Below are positions 24,174-33,236 of a DNA stretch of 64,000 nucleotides, piece by piece. Below the pieces are notes generated by a model, which saw only the letters and a program-made list of their open reading frames with translations, was not told the origin of the DNA and searched no databases. The translations under genes and the position numbers were made by a program. Each line of letters opens with the position of its first letter. Position 1 is the stretch's first letter. Origin of the DNA: Peptoniphilus_A sp050943655 (lineage in GTDB: Bacteria > Bacillota > Clostridia > Tissierellales > Peptoniphilaceae); NCBI RefSeq assembly GCF_050943655.1, contig NZ_JBMNPQ010000003.1:1-64000 (forward strand), written 5' to 3'.

Positions 24174-24212
24174 AGTATCACCTCGAGTTATTTTTACCCA
24201 CTAGCCAACAAA

Positions 24213-24863
24213 TTATTCGTTACTTGTAAGCTTATTCATCATTTCGTCAGTGCCTAGAAGAGTGATAATGTCACCTTTTTTGAAACGAAAGTCTGCAGAT
24301 GGATTTACATGAGTGTCGTGATCTCTATTAACCATCAAAACTAAAAGTCCATAATGTTTTTTATAATCTATATCGGAAATAGTGCTGCCAATTATATTTT
24401 CTGGAACTTCCATATCAAATATTTTATATCCATTAGAAAATTCATAGGAATCAATTAAGTTTTTATTTGATAAATTATCGGCAAGTCTTCTTCCAATGTC
24501 CATTTCTGGATACACAATTCTATCTGCTCCAACTTTTAAAAGTATTTTTGCAGCTCTCGTTGAAGGAGCCTTTGCAATAATTTTTTTAATTCCAGCTTCT
24601 TTTGCAGCAAGAACTGCCATTACAGCAGCCATAAGATTTTCTGCAATACCTATAACTGCCACATCATAATTTGAAAGCCCAAGCTCTGTTGTCGCGTTTT
24701 CATCTTCTACATCGCAGACAATGGCATCTGTTACAAATGGTGCAATATTGTCCACCTTTTCTGGATTAATATCACATGCGACTACTTCGTTATCTAGTTC
24801 ATATAATCTTCTTGCAACTGCGGAACCAAATCTTCCACAGCCAAATACTATAAATGTTCTCAT
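24213..24863 (-). CDS. ktrA: Potassium uptake regulatory subunit KtrA/TrkA
   Basis: An RCK protein that binds nucleotides and gates the KtrB channel. The N terminus has the Rossmann motif VFGCGRFGSAVARRLYEL with Asp (VACDIN) at the strand-2 end. The C-terminal ~80 residues form an RCK_C domain (KKGDIITLLGTDEMM). Length 216. It follows ktrB by 3 nt. Confidence 0.95.
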   Translation of the reverse strand: MRTFIVFGCGRFGSAVARRLYELDNEVVACDINPEKVDNIAPFVTDAIVCDVEDENATTELGLSNYDVAVIGIAENLMAAVMAVLAAKEAGIKKIIAKAPSTRAAKILLKVGADRIVYPEMDIGRRLADNLSNKNLIDSYEFSNGYKIFDMEVPENIIGSTISDIDYKKHYGLLVLMVNRDHDTHVNPSADFRFKKGDIITLLGTDEMMNKLTSNE

Positions 24864-24866
24864 TTT

Positions 24867-26213
24867 CTACCCCACTATTATTTTTCCGTGTGAATATTGT
24901 GTATGTTTTTTTGACTTCCTATTTATAAGAGCAATTGCAAGAGTAGCCGGTCCAACTCTTCCAATAAACATAAGGCAAATTAATATTAGCTTAGAAAGTC
25001 CTCTTAAACTTGCTGTAATTCCTCTACTAACTCCAACTGTACCAAATGCTGAGACAGTTTCATATAAAATATCTAGATATGCAAAATTGCCATCCTCAAT
25101 AATAGTAAGACCCATTGAAGATAGAATTACAAGTATAGATGCCAAGAAAAATATACATATAGATTTTAACAAAGTATCTATTGGAATTGTCTTGTGAAAA
25201 ATTTCAGTATTTTCATCTCCTCGAAGAAGTGAAATAGTTGAAAATAATAAGACACCAAATGTTGTAGTTTTAATTCCTCCTCCAGTTGAAGCAGGACTTG
25301 CACCTATAAACATAAGAAGTACAGTCAGTACCACGGAACTATCTGAAATCTTTGAAATATCTATTGAATTAAATCCCGCAGTTCTGGAAGATACTGACAT
25401 AAAAAACGAAGCCAGTGTCTTGCCAAAGAGATTTAACCCTTCCATAGCCTCACTATCGTACTCTAGAACCAAAAAACCTAAAGTTCCCACAACTGTGAGG
25501 ACAATTGAAATACTTATTGCAACTTTAGAGTGAAGCATTAAATTTTTAAATCTTTTCTTTTCAATAACATCTAAACATACTGTAAATCCAAGCCCTCCTA
25601 TTATAATTAGAGCGGCAATAGTAAGATTTATAAGCACATTTGATCTGTAATTCATTATGGAATTTCCTATTAAGTCAAAGCCGGCATTACAAAAGGCTGA
25701 GATCGAGTGAAAAATAGAAAATAGTATTCCTTTTTTTAATCCAAAGTCAGGAATAAATCTAAAAGATAAAAACAGTGCCCCTGCTAGTTCACAGATTATG
25801 GAGAACTTGATAATATAGGTTGCAAGCTTTACAACTCCTGTTATAGTATCAAAACTTATCTGCTCTCTTATAATCATCCTTTGAGTAAGTCCAATTTTTT
25901 TATTGAGGACTATTGAGATTAACGATAAAAATATCATCGTTCCCAAACCGCCAATTTGTATAAGTGCAATTATTACAACTTTTCCAAAAACAGTCCAGTG
26001 AGCTGCAGTATTTACGACTATAAGTCCAGTTACACAAGTTGCTGATGTTGCAGTAAAAAGTGCATTTAAAACTCCAACACTTTTACCATCATTAGATGCG
26101 ATTGGAAGACTTAATAAGAATGTTCCAAATAATATTACTAAAAAGAATGATATAACTATAACTAGAGGCGGATTTTTTTTAATTTTTTTTATGAATAATT
26201 CAAAAATTTCCAT
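24867..26213 (-). CDS. ktrB: Potassium uptake transmembrane subunit KtrB (TrkH family)
   Basis: This is the K+ translocating subunit, with about eight to ten hydrophobic segments over 448 residues. The four pore loops each keep the selectivity glycine: ATCVTGL, FCNAGFD, SSRTAGFN and FGTVGVS. It lies after rplT across an intrinsic terminator and is followed directly by ktrA. No separate promoter is obvious in the 46-nt gap, so one may lie within rplT. Confidence 0.95.
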   Translation of the reverse strand: MEIFELFIKKIKKNPPLVIVISFFLVILFGTFLLSLPIASNDGKSVGVLNALFTATSATCVTGLIVVNTAAHWTVFGKVVIIALIQIGGLGTMIFLSLISIVLNKKIGLTQRMIIREQISFDTITGVVKLATYIIKFSIICELAGALFLSFRFIPDFGLKKGILFSIFHSISAFCNAGFDLIGNSIMNYRSNVLINLTIAALIIIGGLGFTVCLDVIEKKRFKNLMLHSKVAISISIVLTVVGTLGFLVLEYDSEAMEGLNLFGKTLASFFMSVSSRTAGFNSIDISKISDSSVVLTVLLMFIGASPASTGGGIKTTTFGVLLFSTISLLRGDENTEIFHKTIPIDTLLKSICIFFLASILVILSSMGLTIIEDGNFAYLDILYETVSAFGTVGVSRGITASLRGLSKLILICLMFIGRVGPATLAIALINRKSKKHTQYSHGKIIVG

Positions 26214-26229
26214 TTTAATCCTTTATAAA

Positions 26230-26258
26230 ACAAATAAAGCCCCCATAGGGAGCTTTTT
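26230..26258 (-). terminator. Terminator of infC-rpmI-rplT
   Basis: Minus-strand hairpin AAAGCTCCC-TAT-GGGGGCTTT followed by ATTTGTTTT, right after the rplT stop. Confidence 0.82.
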
Positions 26259-26259
26259 A

Positions 26260-26610
26260 TTATTGTGCTTTCGCAATCTCAACTAGTTTTGCAAAACCCT
26301 CAGGATCGTTTATAGCCATTTCTGATAGCATCTTTCTGTTAATATCAACATTTGCTTTTTTTAGTCCATTAATAAATTTAGAATAGCTCATTCCGTTAAT
26401 CCTTGCAGCTGCGTTTATTCTTGTAATCCATAATTTTCTAAAGTCTCTTTTTCTTTGTTTTCTACCAATATATTGATAGCTTAAAGACTTCATAACAGCT
26501 TGGTTAGCTGGTCTATATAATTTTGATTTAGCTCCAAAGTAGCCTTTAGCTTGCTTTAAAATAGCATTGTGCTTTTTTCTTGTGTTCATTCCTCTTTTAA
26601 CTCTTGCCAT
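26260..26610 (-). CDS. rplT: 50S ribosomal protein L20
   Basis: L20 is needed early in 50S assembly and autoregulates its operon in Firmicutes by binding the leader. The 116 residues start MARVKRGMNTRKKHNAILKQ and contain YIGRKQRKRDFRKLWITRIN, both diagnostic. It is the last gene of infC-rpmI-rplT, 15 nt after rpmI. Confidence 0.98.
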   Translation of the reverse strand: MARVKRGMNTRKKHNAILKQAKGYFGAKSKLYRPANQAVMKSLSYQYIGRKQRKRDFRKLWITRINAAARINGMSYSKFINGLKKANVDINRKMLSEMAINDPEGFAKLVEIAKAQ

Positions 26611-26625
26611 CTATATCCCTCCCCA

Positions 26626-26817
26626 TTATGGAATCATGTGATCGATTCTATTTTGATCAGCTTTTGACACAATTGCGCCTTTTCTTAATTTTCTCTTTCT
26701 CTTAGAAGTTTTCTTTCCTGTTAAGTGACCTTTGTATGCATAAAATCTTCTTAGCTTTCCGCTTCCAGTTCTCTTAAATCTCTTAGCAGAAGCTCTATGA
26801 GTTTTCATCTTTGCCAT
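26626..26817 (-). CDS. rpmI: 50S ribosomal protein L35
   Basis: A 63-residue, very basic protein, MAKMKTHRASAKRFKRTGSG at the N terminus and KADQNRIDHMIP at the C terminus, as in all L35. It lies between infC and rplT. Confidence 0.98.
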   Translation of the reverse strand: MAKMKTHRASAKRFKRTGSGKLRRFYAYKGHLTGKKTSKRKRKLRKGAIVSKADQNRIDHMIP

Positions 26818-26833
26818 AAAATCCTCCTCGTTC

Positions 26834-27355
26834 TCACTCTTTATCTTTATCTGTTTTTTCTGAAAGGAACATTACCATACTTCTTCCTTCCATTTTCGGT
26901 TTTTTGTCCACAACTCCGTACTCAGAAACTAAATCCGCAAATTTATCAAGAACTTCTCGACCAAGTTCAGTATGACCCATTTCTCTTCCTCTAAATCTAA
27001 CTGATACCTTTATTCTGTCACCATTTTTTAAGAACTGAATACCTTGTTTAGCTTTTGTTTGTAAATCATGATCTTCAATATTTGGAGTAAATCTAAGTTC
27101 CTTAATATTGATAGTTTTTTGTTTTTTCTTAGCTTCCTTCTCTTTTTTCTCCATGTCATATTTATATTTGCCATAATCCATAATACGACATACTGGTGGC
27201 TTTGCATTTGGAGCAACTTTGACTAGGTCTAGTTTTTTAGATGCAGCCATATCAATAGCTTGATTAGTATTTACAATTCCTACTTGATTGCCTTCTTCGT
27301 CTACTAATCTAACTTCCCTTTCTCGAATTTCTTCATTAATTTGTAGTTCTTTAAT
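26834..27355 (-). CDS. infC: Translation initiation factor IF-3, AUU start
   Basis: IF-3 keeps the subunits apart and rejects non-AUG starts. The natural N terminus is (M)KELQINEEIREREVRLV. The only suitable start is the ATT at 27353-27355, 9 nt after GGAGG, giving 173 residues. AUU is the well-known autoregulatory start of infC. Upstream in-frame ATGs would run through the leader hairpin. Core motifs are CRIMDYGKYKYD, IKELRFTPNIEDHDLQTKAK and VSVRFRGREMGH. Confidence 0.97.
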   Translation of the reverse strand: MKELQINEEIREREVRLVDEEGNQVGIVNTNQAIDMAASKKLDLVKVAPNAKPPVCRIMDYGKYKYDMEKKEKEAKKKQKTINIKELRFTPNIEDHDLQTKAKQGIQFLKNGDRIKVSVRFRGREMGHTELGREVLDKFADLVSEYGVVDKKPKMEGRSMVMFLSEKTDKDKE

Positions 27356-27370
27356 TTCTAAGCACCTCCA

Positions 27371-27484
27371 TAAATAAAAAAGCGGACACCAAAAAGATGC
27401 CCGCAAAATCATCATAATTCTAATATAACCTTACTAACTCTAGTTGCAAGGTGAGAAGCGGACTTCTTCTTAAACACGCATATT
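27371..27484 (-). promoter_or_regulatory. infC leader attenuator (L20-leader type)
   Basis: The 5' UTR carries a terminator hairpin GCGGGCATC-loop-GGTGTCCGC followed by six T (about 27376-27406). Upstream, GTCCGCTTCTCACC repeats part of it and could pair to form an antiterminator. This architecture matches the leader through which L20 represses its operon. Confidence 0.8.
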
Positions 27485-27513
27485 ATTATATGATACGATA
27501 ACATATTTGTCAA
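27485..27513 (-). promoter_or_regulatory. infC operon promoter
   Basis: TTGACA (27508-27513) and TATAAT (27485-27490) on the minus strand with a 17-nt spacer: a consensus promoter. Confidence 0.9.
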
Positions 27514-27536
27514 GTTATGATGAAAAATTTTTAAAA

Positions 27537-28166
27537 TTATAAATTCTCTTCAAGTTCTGATTTTATTTTTTGATATAACAAATCTATTGCAACTTTATTT
27601 TTTCCGCCTTCAGGAATTATTATATCTGCATATCTCTTAGATGGCTCAACGAATTGAAGGTGAGCTGGCCTTACTGTTGTCATATACTGCATTATTACAG
27701 AATCAAGGGATCTTCCTCTCTCCTTAATATCTCTAAGTATCCTTCTAATGATTCTAACATCGGAGTCAGTATCCACAAAAACTTTAATGTCCATTAAGTC
27801 TCTTAGTTCTTCTTCATTGAAAATTAAAATTCCTTCAAGGATTACAACTTCCTTCGGTTCAATTAATTCTGTGTCCTTTTTTCTGTTGTGCTCTGAAAAA
27901 TCATAAATTGGTTTTTCTATTGCCTTGCCATCTTTTAAATCTTTGATTTGACTTACAAGCAGATCATTATCAAAGGCAAAAGGGTGGTCATAATTAGTTT
28001 TAACCCTCTCTTCAAACTCTAAATTTGACTGATCCTTGTAATAGGAGTCTTGTTCTATTATTGACACATTCTCTCTTCCGACCAAATCAACTAATTCTTT
28101 TGTTACAGTGCTCTTTCCACTTCCACTGCCACCGCATATCCCAATTATGCAACTCTTACTCTTCAT
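27537..28166 (-). CDS. udk: Uridine kinase
   Basis: It phosphorylates uridine and cytidine in pyrimidine salvage. The P-loop GICGGSGSGKSTVTKEL and IEQDSYYKDQS, NYDHPFAFD and the lid IRRILRDIKERGRSLDSV identify it. Length 209. It overlaps the end of trhP by 11 nt. The yrrM-yrrN/O-udk order is the same in Bacillus. Confidence 0.96.
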   Translation of the reverse strand: MKSKSCIIGICGGSGSGKSTVTKELVDLVGRENVSIIEQDSYYKDQSNLEFEERVKTNYDHPFAFDNDLLVSQIKDLKDGKAIEKPIYDFSEHNRKKDTELIEPKEVVILEGILIFNEEELRDLMDIKVFVDTDSDVRIIRRILRDIKERGRSLDSVIMQYMTTVRPAHLQFVEPSKRYADIIIPEGGKNKVAIDLLYQKIKSELEENL

Positions 28167-29388
28167 TATTCCTCATCCTCAACATATATCCTGGCTTTAC
28201 AGGATTATCTACTTTAATCTTAAAAATTTGTTGGGCGTGATTTGCCACTTCTATTTCTCTATCTTTGTCATCTACCATTTTATCAATTTTTTGATTAAAA
28301 TGCTTTATTCCAGGTCCAAAGATTTCAACTTCATCGCCAACAAATATTCTGTTTCTTTGCTCCACAGTTGCGATTTGTGAGTCTTCATCATAATCTTTAA
28401 CTATACCTACGAAGTCATATCCTCTGATGTATGAATTAGTTTCATATACTTGTGAATCTTTGCCAGCATTTCCATAGAAAAATCCTGTAGTAAAGTCTCT
28501 GTGACTTACTTTTTTAATTTCTTCTAGAAGGTATGGATCATATTTATAATTTTTTGGATCAGCGTAATACGAATCAATTGCCATTCTATATGATCTTATA
28601 ACTGTTGCAAGATAGTATTCACTCTTTACTCTTCCTTCAATTTTTAAACTTGCAATGCCTGCTTCAATTAGCTCATCAATATGCTCGATCATACACAAAT
28701 CTTTTGAGTTCATGATGAAAGTTCCCTCTTCATGCTCCTCAATAGGGAAATATTCTCCAGGTCTTTTTTCCTCAACTAAGTGATATTTGTATCTGCAAGG
28801 TTGAGCACAATCTCCCATGTTGGCATCTCTACCAGTCATGTAATTTGACAACAGACATCTGCCAGAATAAGACATGCACATTGCGCCGTGAGCAAAAGTT
28901 TCTATTTCTATCTCATCACTTACTTCTGAGATAATATTTCGAACTTCATCAAGACTAAGTTCACGCGCCATTACAACTCTTGTAGCACCAAGTGATGCCC
29001 AAAACTTAACAGTCTCTACATTTGTAACTGAACCTTGAGTTGATATGTGTATAGGAAAATCAGGCGCAACAGATTTTACTTTCATAAACATACCGGGATC
29101 TGCAACGATTAATGCGTCTACTCCTATGTCATATAGGTCTTTAATATAATCTTCCACTCCATACATATCTTTATCGTGTGGAATTATATTTAAAGTTACA
29201 TGAAGAGTTTTGCCCCTTTCATGTAAATAATCTGCAGCCCATTTTATTTCATCTAAGGTAAAGTTTTTGGATGCCTTTCTAAGTCCAAAACTTTCCCCAC
29301 CTAAGTATACTGCATCTGCACCATATTCTACTGCTGTCTTTAATTTATTCAAATCTCCTGCTGGAGCTAAAAGTTCAATCTTCTTCAT
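28156..29388 (-). CDS. trhP: Peptidase U32-like tRNA hydroxylation protein TrhP
   Basis: U32 proteins of this group install 5-hydroxyuridine at the wobble position of tRNA. The N terminus is LLAPAGDLNKLKTAVEYGADAV's family opening. A cysteine cluster, HGAMCMSYSGRCLLSNY and GDCAQPCRYKY, should bind Fe-S, followed by NSKDLCMIEHIDELIEAG and LKIEGRVKSEYY. The C-terminal ~70 residues are a U32 beta-barrel. Length 410. It overlaps trmR by 14 nt; the pair forms a logical two-step pathway. Confidence 0.92.
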   Translation of the reverse strand: MKKIELLAPAGDLNKLKTAVEYGADAVYLGGESFGLRKASKNFTLDEIKWAADYLHERGKTLHVTLNIIPHDKDMYGVEDYIKDLYDIGVDALIVADPGMFMKVKSVAPDFPIHISTQGSVTNVETVKFWASLGATRVVMARELSLDEVRNIISEVSDEIEIETFAHGAMCMSYSGRCLLSNYMTGRDANMGDCAQPCRYKYHLVEEKRPGEYFPIEEHEEGTFIMNSKDLCMIEHIDELIEAGIASLKIEGRVKSEYYLATVIRSYRMAIDSYYADPKNYKYDPYLLEEIKKVSHRDFTTGFFYGNAGKDSQVYETNSYIRGYDFVGIVKDYDEDSQIATVEQRNRIFVGDEVEIFGPGIKHFNQKIDKMVDDKDREIEVANHAQQIFKIKVDNPVKPGYMLRMRNNEE

Positions 29389-30031
29389 CTTTTTCCCTCA
29401 CTAATAATACACCGTCTCCAATTGGAACAATTGAAGTTACAAATTCTTCTTCCCTCTTCATATCTTTTAAAAAGGTCCTTAGCCTTTTTACAATCGTCTT
29501 TTTTCTTCTTTTTACCAATTCTTGATTGGCTACCATTCCTTTAAATAGTACATTGTCACAGATTATAATACCATTTTTATCCAAGTTTTTTAAAGCTTCA
29601 TTAAAATATTTTTCATACTGTCCCTTTGCAGCATCAATAAATATTAAATCATACTTTTTATCGCAGTCTAGTAAATAATCATAAGCATCTAATAGATGGA
29701 CTTTTATTATATCTTCTAGATTTTCATCTTGGATATTTTTCTTTGCAATATCTGCCATCTCTTCCCTAATTTCTACAGTATCAATTAATTCTATTCTCTT
29801 AGAAAATTTTGCAAACGAGATTGAAGAGTAACCAATGGCTGTTCCAAGTTCCAAAATTCTCTTTGGTTTAGAAACAGAGATTAAAAATTTAATAAACTCC
29901 TCAGTTTCTGGTTCGACTATTGGAACGTGAAACTCGTCTGCATACTTTCTCATCTCTATTAATTTTTCATCTGTATAAATTATATTGTCTCTTATATATT
30001 CTTCAATAAAATTATAATTAATATTTGTCAT
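29375..30031 (-). CDS. trmR: tRNA 5-hydroxyuridine methyltransferase TrmR (YrrM-like O-methyltransferase)
   Basis: A SAM-dependent catechol-O-methyltransferase-like fold: RILELGTAIGYSSISFAK (SAM motif I), IDTVEIREEMADIAK, YDLIFIDAAKGQYEKYF and GIIICDNVLFKG. In Bacillus the homologue converts ho5U34 to mo5U34. Length 218. Its overlap with trhP supports the same substrate. Assignment to TrmR rather than another O-methyltransferase rests on this context. Confidence 0.85.
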   Translation of the reverse strand: MTNINYNFIEEYIRDNIIYTDEKLIEMRKYADEFHVPIVEPETEEFIKFLISVSKPKRILELGTAIGYSSISFAKFSKRIELIDTVEIREEMADIAKKNIQDENLEDIIKVHLLDAYDYLLDCDKKYDLIFIDAAKGQYEKYFNEALKNLDKNGIIICDNVLFKGMVANQELVKRRKKTIVKRLRTFLKDMKREEEFVTSIVPIGDGVLLVREKDEED

Positions 30032-30041
30032 GTCGACCTCT

Positions 30042-30067
30042 AAAAAAGGGAACTATTTCTAGTTCCC
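30042..30067 (-). terminator. Terminator after the RNase J gene
   Basis: Minus-strand hairpin GGGAACTA-GAAA-TAGTTCCC followed by TTTTTT. Confidence 0.92.
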
Positions 30068-30072
30068 ATACT

Positions 30073-31734
30073 TTAAACTTCCATAATAATTGGTAAAATC
30101 ATTGGATTTCTCTTCGTATTCTTTATAATAAAAGATCTAAGATCATCTCTGATATCAGATTTTAAACTTGTCCAATCAGATAGTTTTTCTTTAGAACTGT
30201 TATCTAAAATATTTTTAACAACTTTTTTGGCATCGTCAATTAAATCTCCAGACTCTCTGACGTACACAAATCCTCTTGAGATAATGTCTGGTCCTGATAC
30301 AACTTTACCATCGCGAGATATACTTACAACTACAATTATTAAACCATCTTCAGAAAGATGACGTCTATCTCTTAGTACAATGTTTCCTACATCGCCAACT
30401 CCAAGTCCGTCGACAAGAATATTTCCTGAAGGCACATCGCCAACGAATTTGGCATCCTTTTGTGAAATCTCAAGTACATTACCATTTTCCATGATAAATA
30501 TATTGTTCTCATCTATTCCCATTTTATTGGCAATTTGAGCATGCTTCATGAGATGTCTTATTTCACCGTGAGCAGGTATAAAGTACTTTGGTTTAACTAG
30601 GCTTAGAAGAAGCTTTAACTCTTCTTGACAAGCGTGACCAGATACGTGAATTTCTGAAAGAGTTTCATAAATTACTTTTGCTCCTCTTTCTAGAAGTCTA
30701 TTTATAACTTTATTTACTGCCATTTCGTTTCCAGGAATTGGAGTCGCAGATAAAATAACAGCATCATTTGGTGTAAGCTGAATTTTTCTGTGTTCGCCAT
30801 AGGCAATTCTTGTAAGAGCAGACATTGGTTCTCCTTGTGAACCAGTTGTAATAAGGACAATTTCGTTGTCTTCGTACTTGTCCATATCTCTTATATCGAC
30901 GAAGGTATCTTTTTTAACTTTAAACTGACCGAGTCTTCTTGCAGTTTCAGTTACATTTACCATGGATCTTCCAGATAAAATTACCTTTCGTCCATACTTT
31001 TCTGCTGAATTTATTATTTGTTGAATTCTATGAACATTAGACGCAAAAGTTGCGATAATTATTCTTTGGTCCTGCAAAGTTTGGAAAAGTCTATTAAATG
31101 TTTCTCCAACCTTTGATTCACTCATAGTGTAGCCTTCGCGAAGTACGTTTGTACTTTCACCAATCATTGCTATTACACCTTTTGTTCCAATTTCTGCAAT
31201 TCTTGTAAGATCAATTGGTTTTCCACTAATTGGTGTAAAGTCAACCTTAAAGTCTCCAGAGTGATATACATAACCAAGTGGAGTTTTAATTGCAAGAGAG
31301 CAAGCATCTGGAATTGAGTGGTTTACTCTTATCCATTCTACTTCCATCTTTCCAAGCTTTACTACATCTCCTGCTTGAACTACTTTTAATCTATCTTTGC
31401 TAAGTCTATGTTCTTTTAATTTATTTTCTAATAAACCAATTGTAAGTCCAGTACCATAAATATCTAAATCTAATTTTTTCATTATATATGGTATTGCCCC
31501 AATGTGGTCTTCGTGTCCGTGCGTCAAAACTAGTCCACGGATTTTGTGCTTGTTTTCTATCAAATAGGTAACATCTGGTATTACAACATCAATGCCAAGC
31601 ATTTCGTCTTCTGGAAATGTCATACCACAGTCGACTATAATTATATCGTCGCGATATTCCACAAGCGTCATGTTTTTTCCTATTTCGTGCATTCCTCCAA
31701 GTGGTATTATTCTTAATTTATTTGTGTTTTTCAT
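30073..31734 (-). CDS. rnj: Ribonuclease J
   Basis: A metallo-beta-lactamase/beta-CASP nuclease of mRNA decay and rRNA maturation with 5'-3' exo and endo activity. Motifs: IIVDCGMTFPED, LTHGHEDHIGA (HxHxDH), YHSGDFKVD, the beta-CASP segment and HVSGHACQEELKLLL, then PAHGEIRHL. Length 553 is typical. Its start overlaps the end of the fur-like gene by 17 nt. Confidence 0.96.
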   Translation of the reverse strand: MKNTNKLRIIPLGGMHEIGKNMTLVEYRDDIIIVDCGMTFPEDEMLGIDVVIPDVTYLIENKHKIRGLVLTHGHEDHIGAIPYIMKKLDLDIYGTGLTIGLLENKLKEHRLSKDRLKVVQAGDVVKLGKMEVEWIRVNHSIPDACSLAIKTPLGYVYHSGDFKVDFTPISGKPIDLTRIAEIGTKGVIAMIGESTNVLREGYTMSESKVGETFNRLFQTLQDQRIIIATFASNVHRIQQIINSAEKYGRKVILSGRSMVNVTETARRLGQFKVKKDTFVDIRDMDKYEDNEIVLITTGSQGEPMSALTRIAYGEHRKIQLTPNDAVILSATPIPGNEMAVNKVINRLLERGAKVIYETLSEIHVSGHACQEELKLLLSLVKPKYFIPAHGEIRHLMKHAQIANKMGIDENNIFIMENGNVLEISQKDAKFVGDVPSGNILVDGLGVGDVGNIVLRDRRHLSEDGLIIVVVSISRDGKVVSGPDIISRGFVYVRESGDLIDDAKKVVKNILDNSSKEKLSDWTSLKSDIRDDLRSFIIKNTKRNPMILPIIMEV

Positions 31735-32191
31735 CTATCCCTTTCTCCTCAATTTTTCGGTAGCAGTCTTCGCAATAACCCATAAATTTTAGAGTGTGGT
31801 CTACAATTTTAAATTTTTCATTTTTTTCGATTTCGGCTTCAATTTTATCTAATTCATCTACGTCGACTTCTGAAACCTTGCCGCATTCAAGGCAAATAAG
31901 ATGATGATGTCTGTGTTTGTGTTCGTGAATTCTAAGTTCGTATCTGACAATATTGTCATCAAAAACTATTTGATCTAAAATCCCAAGTTTAGTAAAAAGT
32001 TGAACAGTTCTATAGACTGTTGCTATTCCCATTGTCGGATCAATTTCTAGTATAAGCTTATAAACATCTTCAGTAGTCAGATGGCTCTCTTTATTCTTTA
32101 AAAAAACTTCGTATACTTTCGCTCTTTGATCAGTATATTTGTAGCCATTTTCCTTTAGAATCTGTTTAACTTCTTCTAATCTAGTTTCCAT
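31718..32191 (-). CDS. Fur family metalloregulator (Fur/PerR/Zur)
   Basis: A winged-helix repressor: YTDQRAKVYEVFLKNKESHL, ATVYRTVQLFTKLG (recognition helix), then HEHKHRHHHLICLECGKV and GYCEDCYRK with two CxxC pairs for structural zinc. The ATG at 32191 has GGGGA upstream and leaves 157 residues. A start at 32212 would overlap the upstream gene without a ribosome-binding site. Which metal or signal it senses cannot be told. Confidence 0.9.
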   Translation of the reverse strand: METRLEEVKQILKENGYKYTDQRAKVYEVFLKNKESHLTTEDVYKLILEIDPTMGIATVYRTVQLFTKLGILDQIVFDDNIVRYELRIHEHKHRHHHLICLECGKVSEVDVDELDKIEAEIEKNEKFKIVDHTLKFMGYCEDCYRKIEEKGIDEKHK

Positions 32192-32192
32192 C

Positions 32193-32438
32193 TTAATCCC
32201 CAAGTTGTTCATTAGTTAGCTCTTCGTAAGCTTCTATAGCATCTTTAAGTTCATCATCATCGATACCTTCAAGGTATTCATCGCCATTTTCATCAACTTC
32301 TACTCGTAGGATATAGATTTCTGGTTCTTCATCATCTGTATAAAGTGCAACATAGTCTGTATCATCTAAAGTGAATCTTGCATCTAAAATAAATTCTACT
32401 AATTTTCCTTCATCGTCATAAAATTTTAACTTTTCCAT
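32193..32438 (-). CDS. DUF1292 family acidic protein (YrzB-like)
   Basis: An 81-residue, strongly acidic protein: KFYDDEGKLVEFILDARFTL, DTDYVALYTDDEE and a C-terminal EAYEELTNE. The DUF1292/YrzB family has no known function but is regularly found in alaS-ireB-ruvX operons, as here. Confidence 0.9.
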   Translation of the reverse strand: MEKLKFYDDEGKLVEFILDARFTLDDTDYVALYTDDEEPEIYILRVEVDENGDEYLEGIDDDELKDAIEAYEELTNEQLGD

Positions 32439-32450
32439 TATATCACCTTA

Positions 32451-32867
32451 TTAGTTTTTTCTATTATCTAGATAGGACTGCAGAATATATGTCGCAGCAA
32501 TTTTATCAATATATTTCTTTCTGTTTTCTCTTCTAACTGAACCCTCGATCAATACCTGCTCTGCCATTAGCGTAGTCATTCTCTCGTCAACGTAAATAAT
32601 CTCTACATTAAATTTATTTTTTAGCTTTTCAGCAAACTTAATGACTTTTTCGCTCTGTGGCCCAATTGTATTGTTCATGTTCTTTGGAAGACCTACTACT
32701 ACTTGTTCTATTTCATTCTCAATTATTATGTCATGAATTTTATCATAAGCAATTTTATTGGACTCTCTTTTAATTGTACAAAGAGGCTGTGCCGTTAGAA
32801 GTAGTGCATCTGAAATTGCAACTCCTATCCACACATCTCCAACATCAAGGCCTAAAATTTTATTCAT
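32451..32867 (-). CDS. ruvX: RuvX/YqgF family nuclease
   Basis: An RNase H-fold protein of 138 residues: ILGLDVGDVWIGVAISD (first catalytic Asp), VVGLPKNMNNTIGPQ, IIYVDERMTTLMAE and DKIAATYILQSYLD. The family is described as a Holliday-junction resolvase homologue and as a pre-16S rRNA nuclease. It belongs to the alaS operon. Confidence 0.95.
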   Translation of the reverse strand: MNKILGLDVGDVWIGVAISDALLLTAQPLCTIKRESNKIAYDKIHDIIIENEIEQVVVGLPKNMNNTIGPQSEKVIKFAEKLKNKFNVEIIYVDERMTTLMAEQVLIEGSVRRENRKKYIDKIAATYILQSYLDNRKN

Positions 32868-32905
32868 CTAAACCACAACCTTACTTATAGGTACATATCT
32901 TAATA

Positions 32906-32938
32906 TGTAAAATATGAGATGGAAGGCCCATCTCATAT
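32906..32938 (-). terminator. Possible partial terminator overlapping the ireB stop
   Basis: A long hairpin ATATGAGATGG/CCATCTCATAT includes the ireB stop codon and is followed on the minus strand by TTTTAC. The weak T-run suggests partial termination before ruvX. Confidence 0.5.
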
Positions 32939-33187
32939 CTTTTCTAAATACACTTTTAGCATTTCTTGGAGAAGTTCATCACGTTCTATTTCTTGTATCA
33001 TGGATCTTGCATTATCAAAGCTCGTAATATATGTCGGATCTCCTGATAATATATATCCAATAATCTGGTCAATTGGGTTGTAACCCTTTTTTTCTAAAGC
33101 ATTATATACCACTTTTAAAGTACTTTTAATACGCTCTTGTTCTAAAGATTTCTTTTCAAAAACTTGTGTGTTGTTATCTTGATCCAT
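32933..33187 (-). CDS. ireB: IreB family regulatory phosphoprotein (DUF965)
   Basis: An 84-residue protein with ALEKKGYNPIDQIIGYILSG and DPTYITSFDNAR, the IreB/YrzL signature. In Enterococcus IreB is phosphorylated by the IreK Ser/Thr kinase and affects cephalosporin resistance. It stands between alaS and ruvX, its usual site. Confidence 0.94.
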   Translation of the reverse strand: MDQDNNTQVFEKKSLEQERIKSTLKVVYNALEKKGYNPIDQIIGYILSGDPTYITSFDNARSMIQEIERDELLQEMLKVYLEKI

Positions 33188-33236
33188 AATATACCTCCAA
33201 TTGAATTATATCATAAAAAACAATTTATATAAAACC

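Noticed and set aside
27356..27415. ATG at 27415 as the infC start
   Set aside because: That frame passes through the attenuator hairpin and adds residues no IF-3 has. The AUU at 27355 has the proper Shine-Dalgarno sequence.
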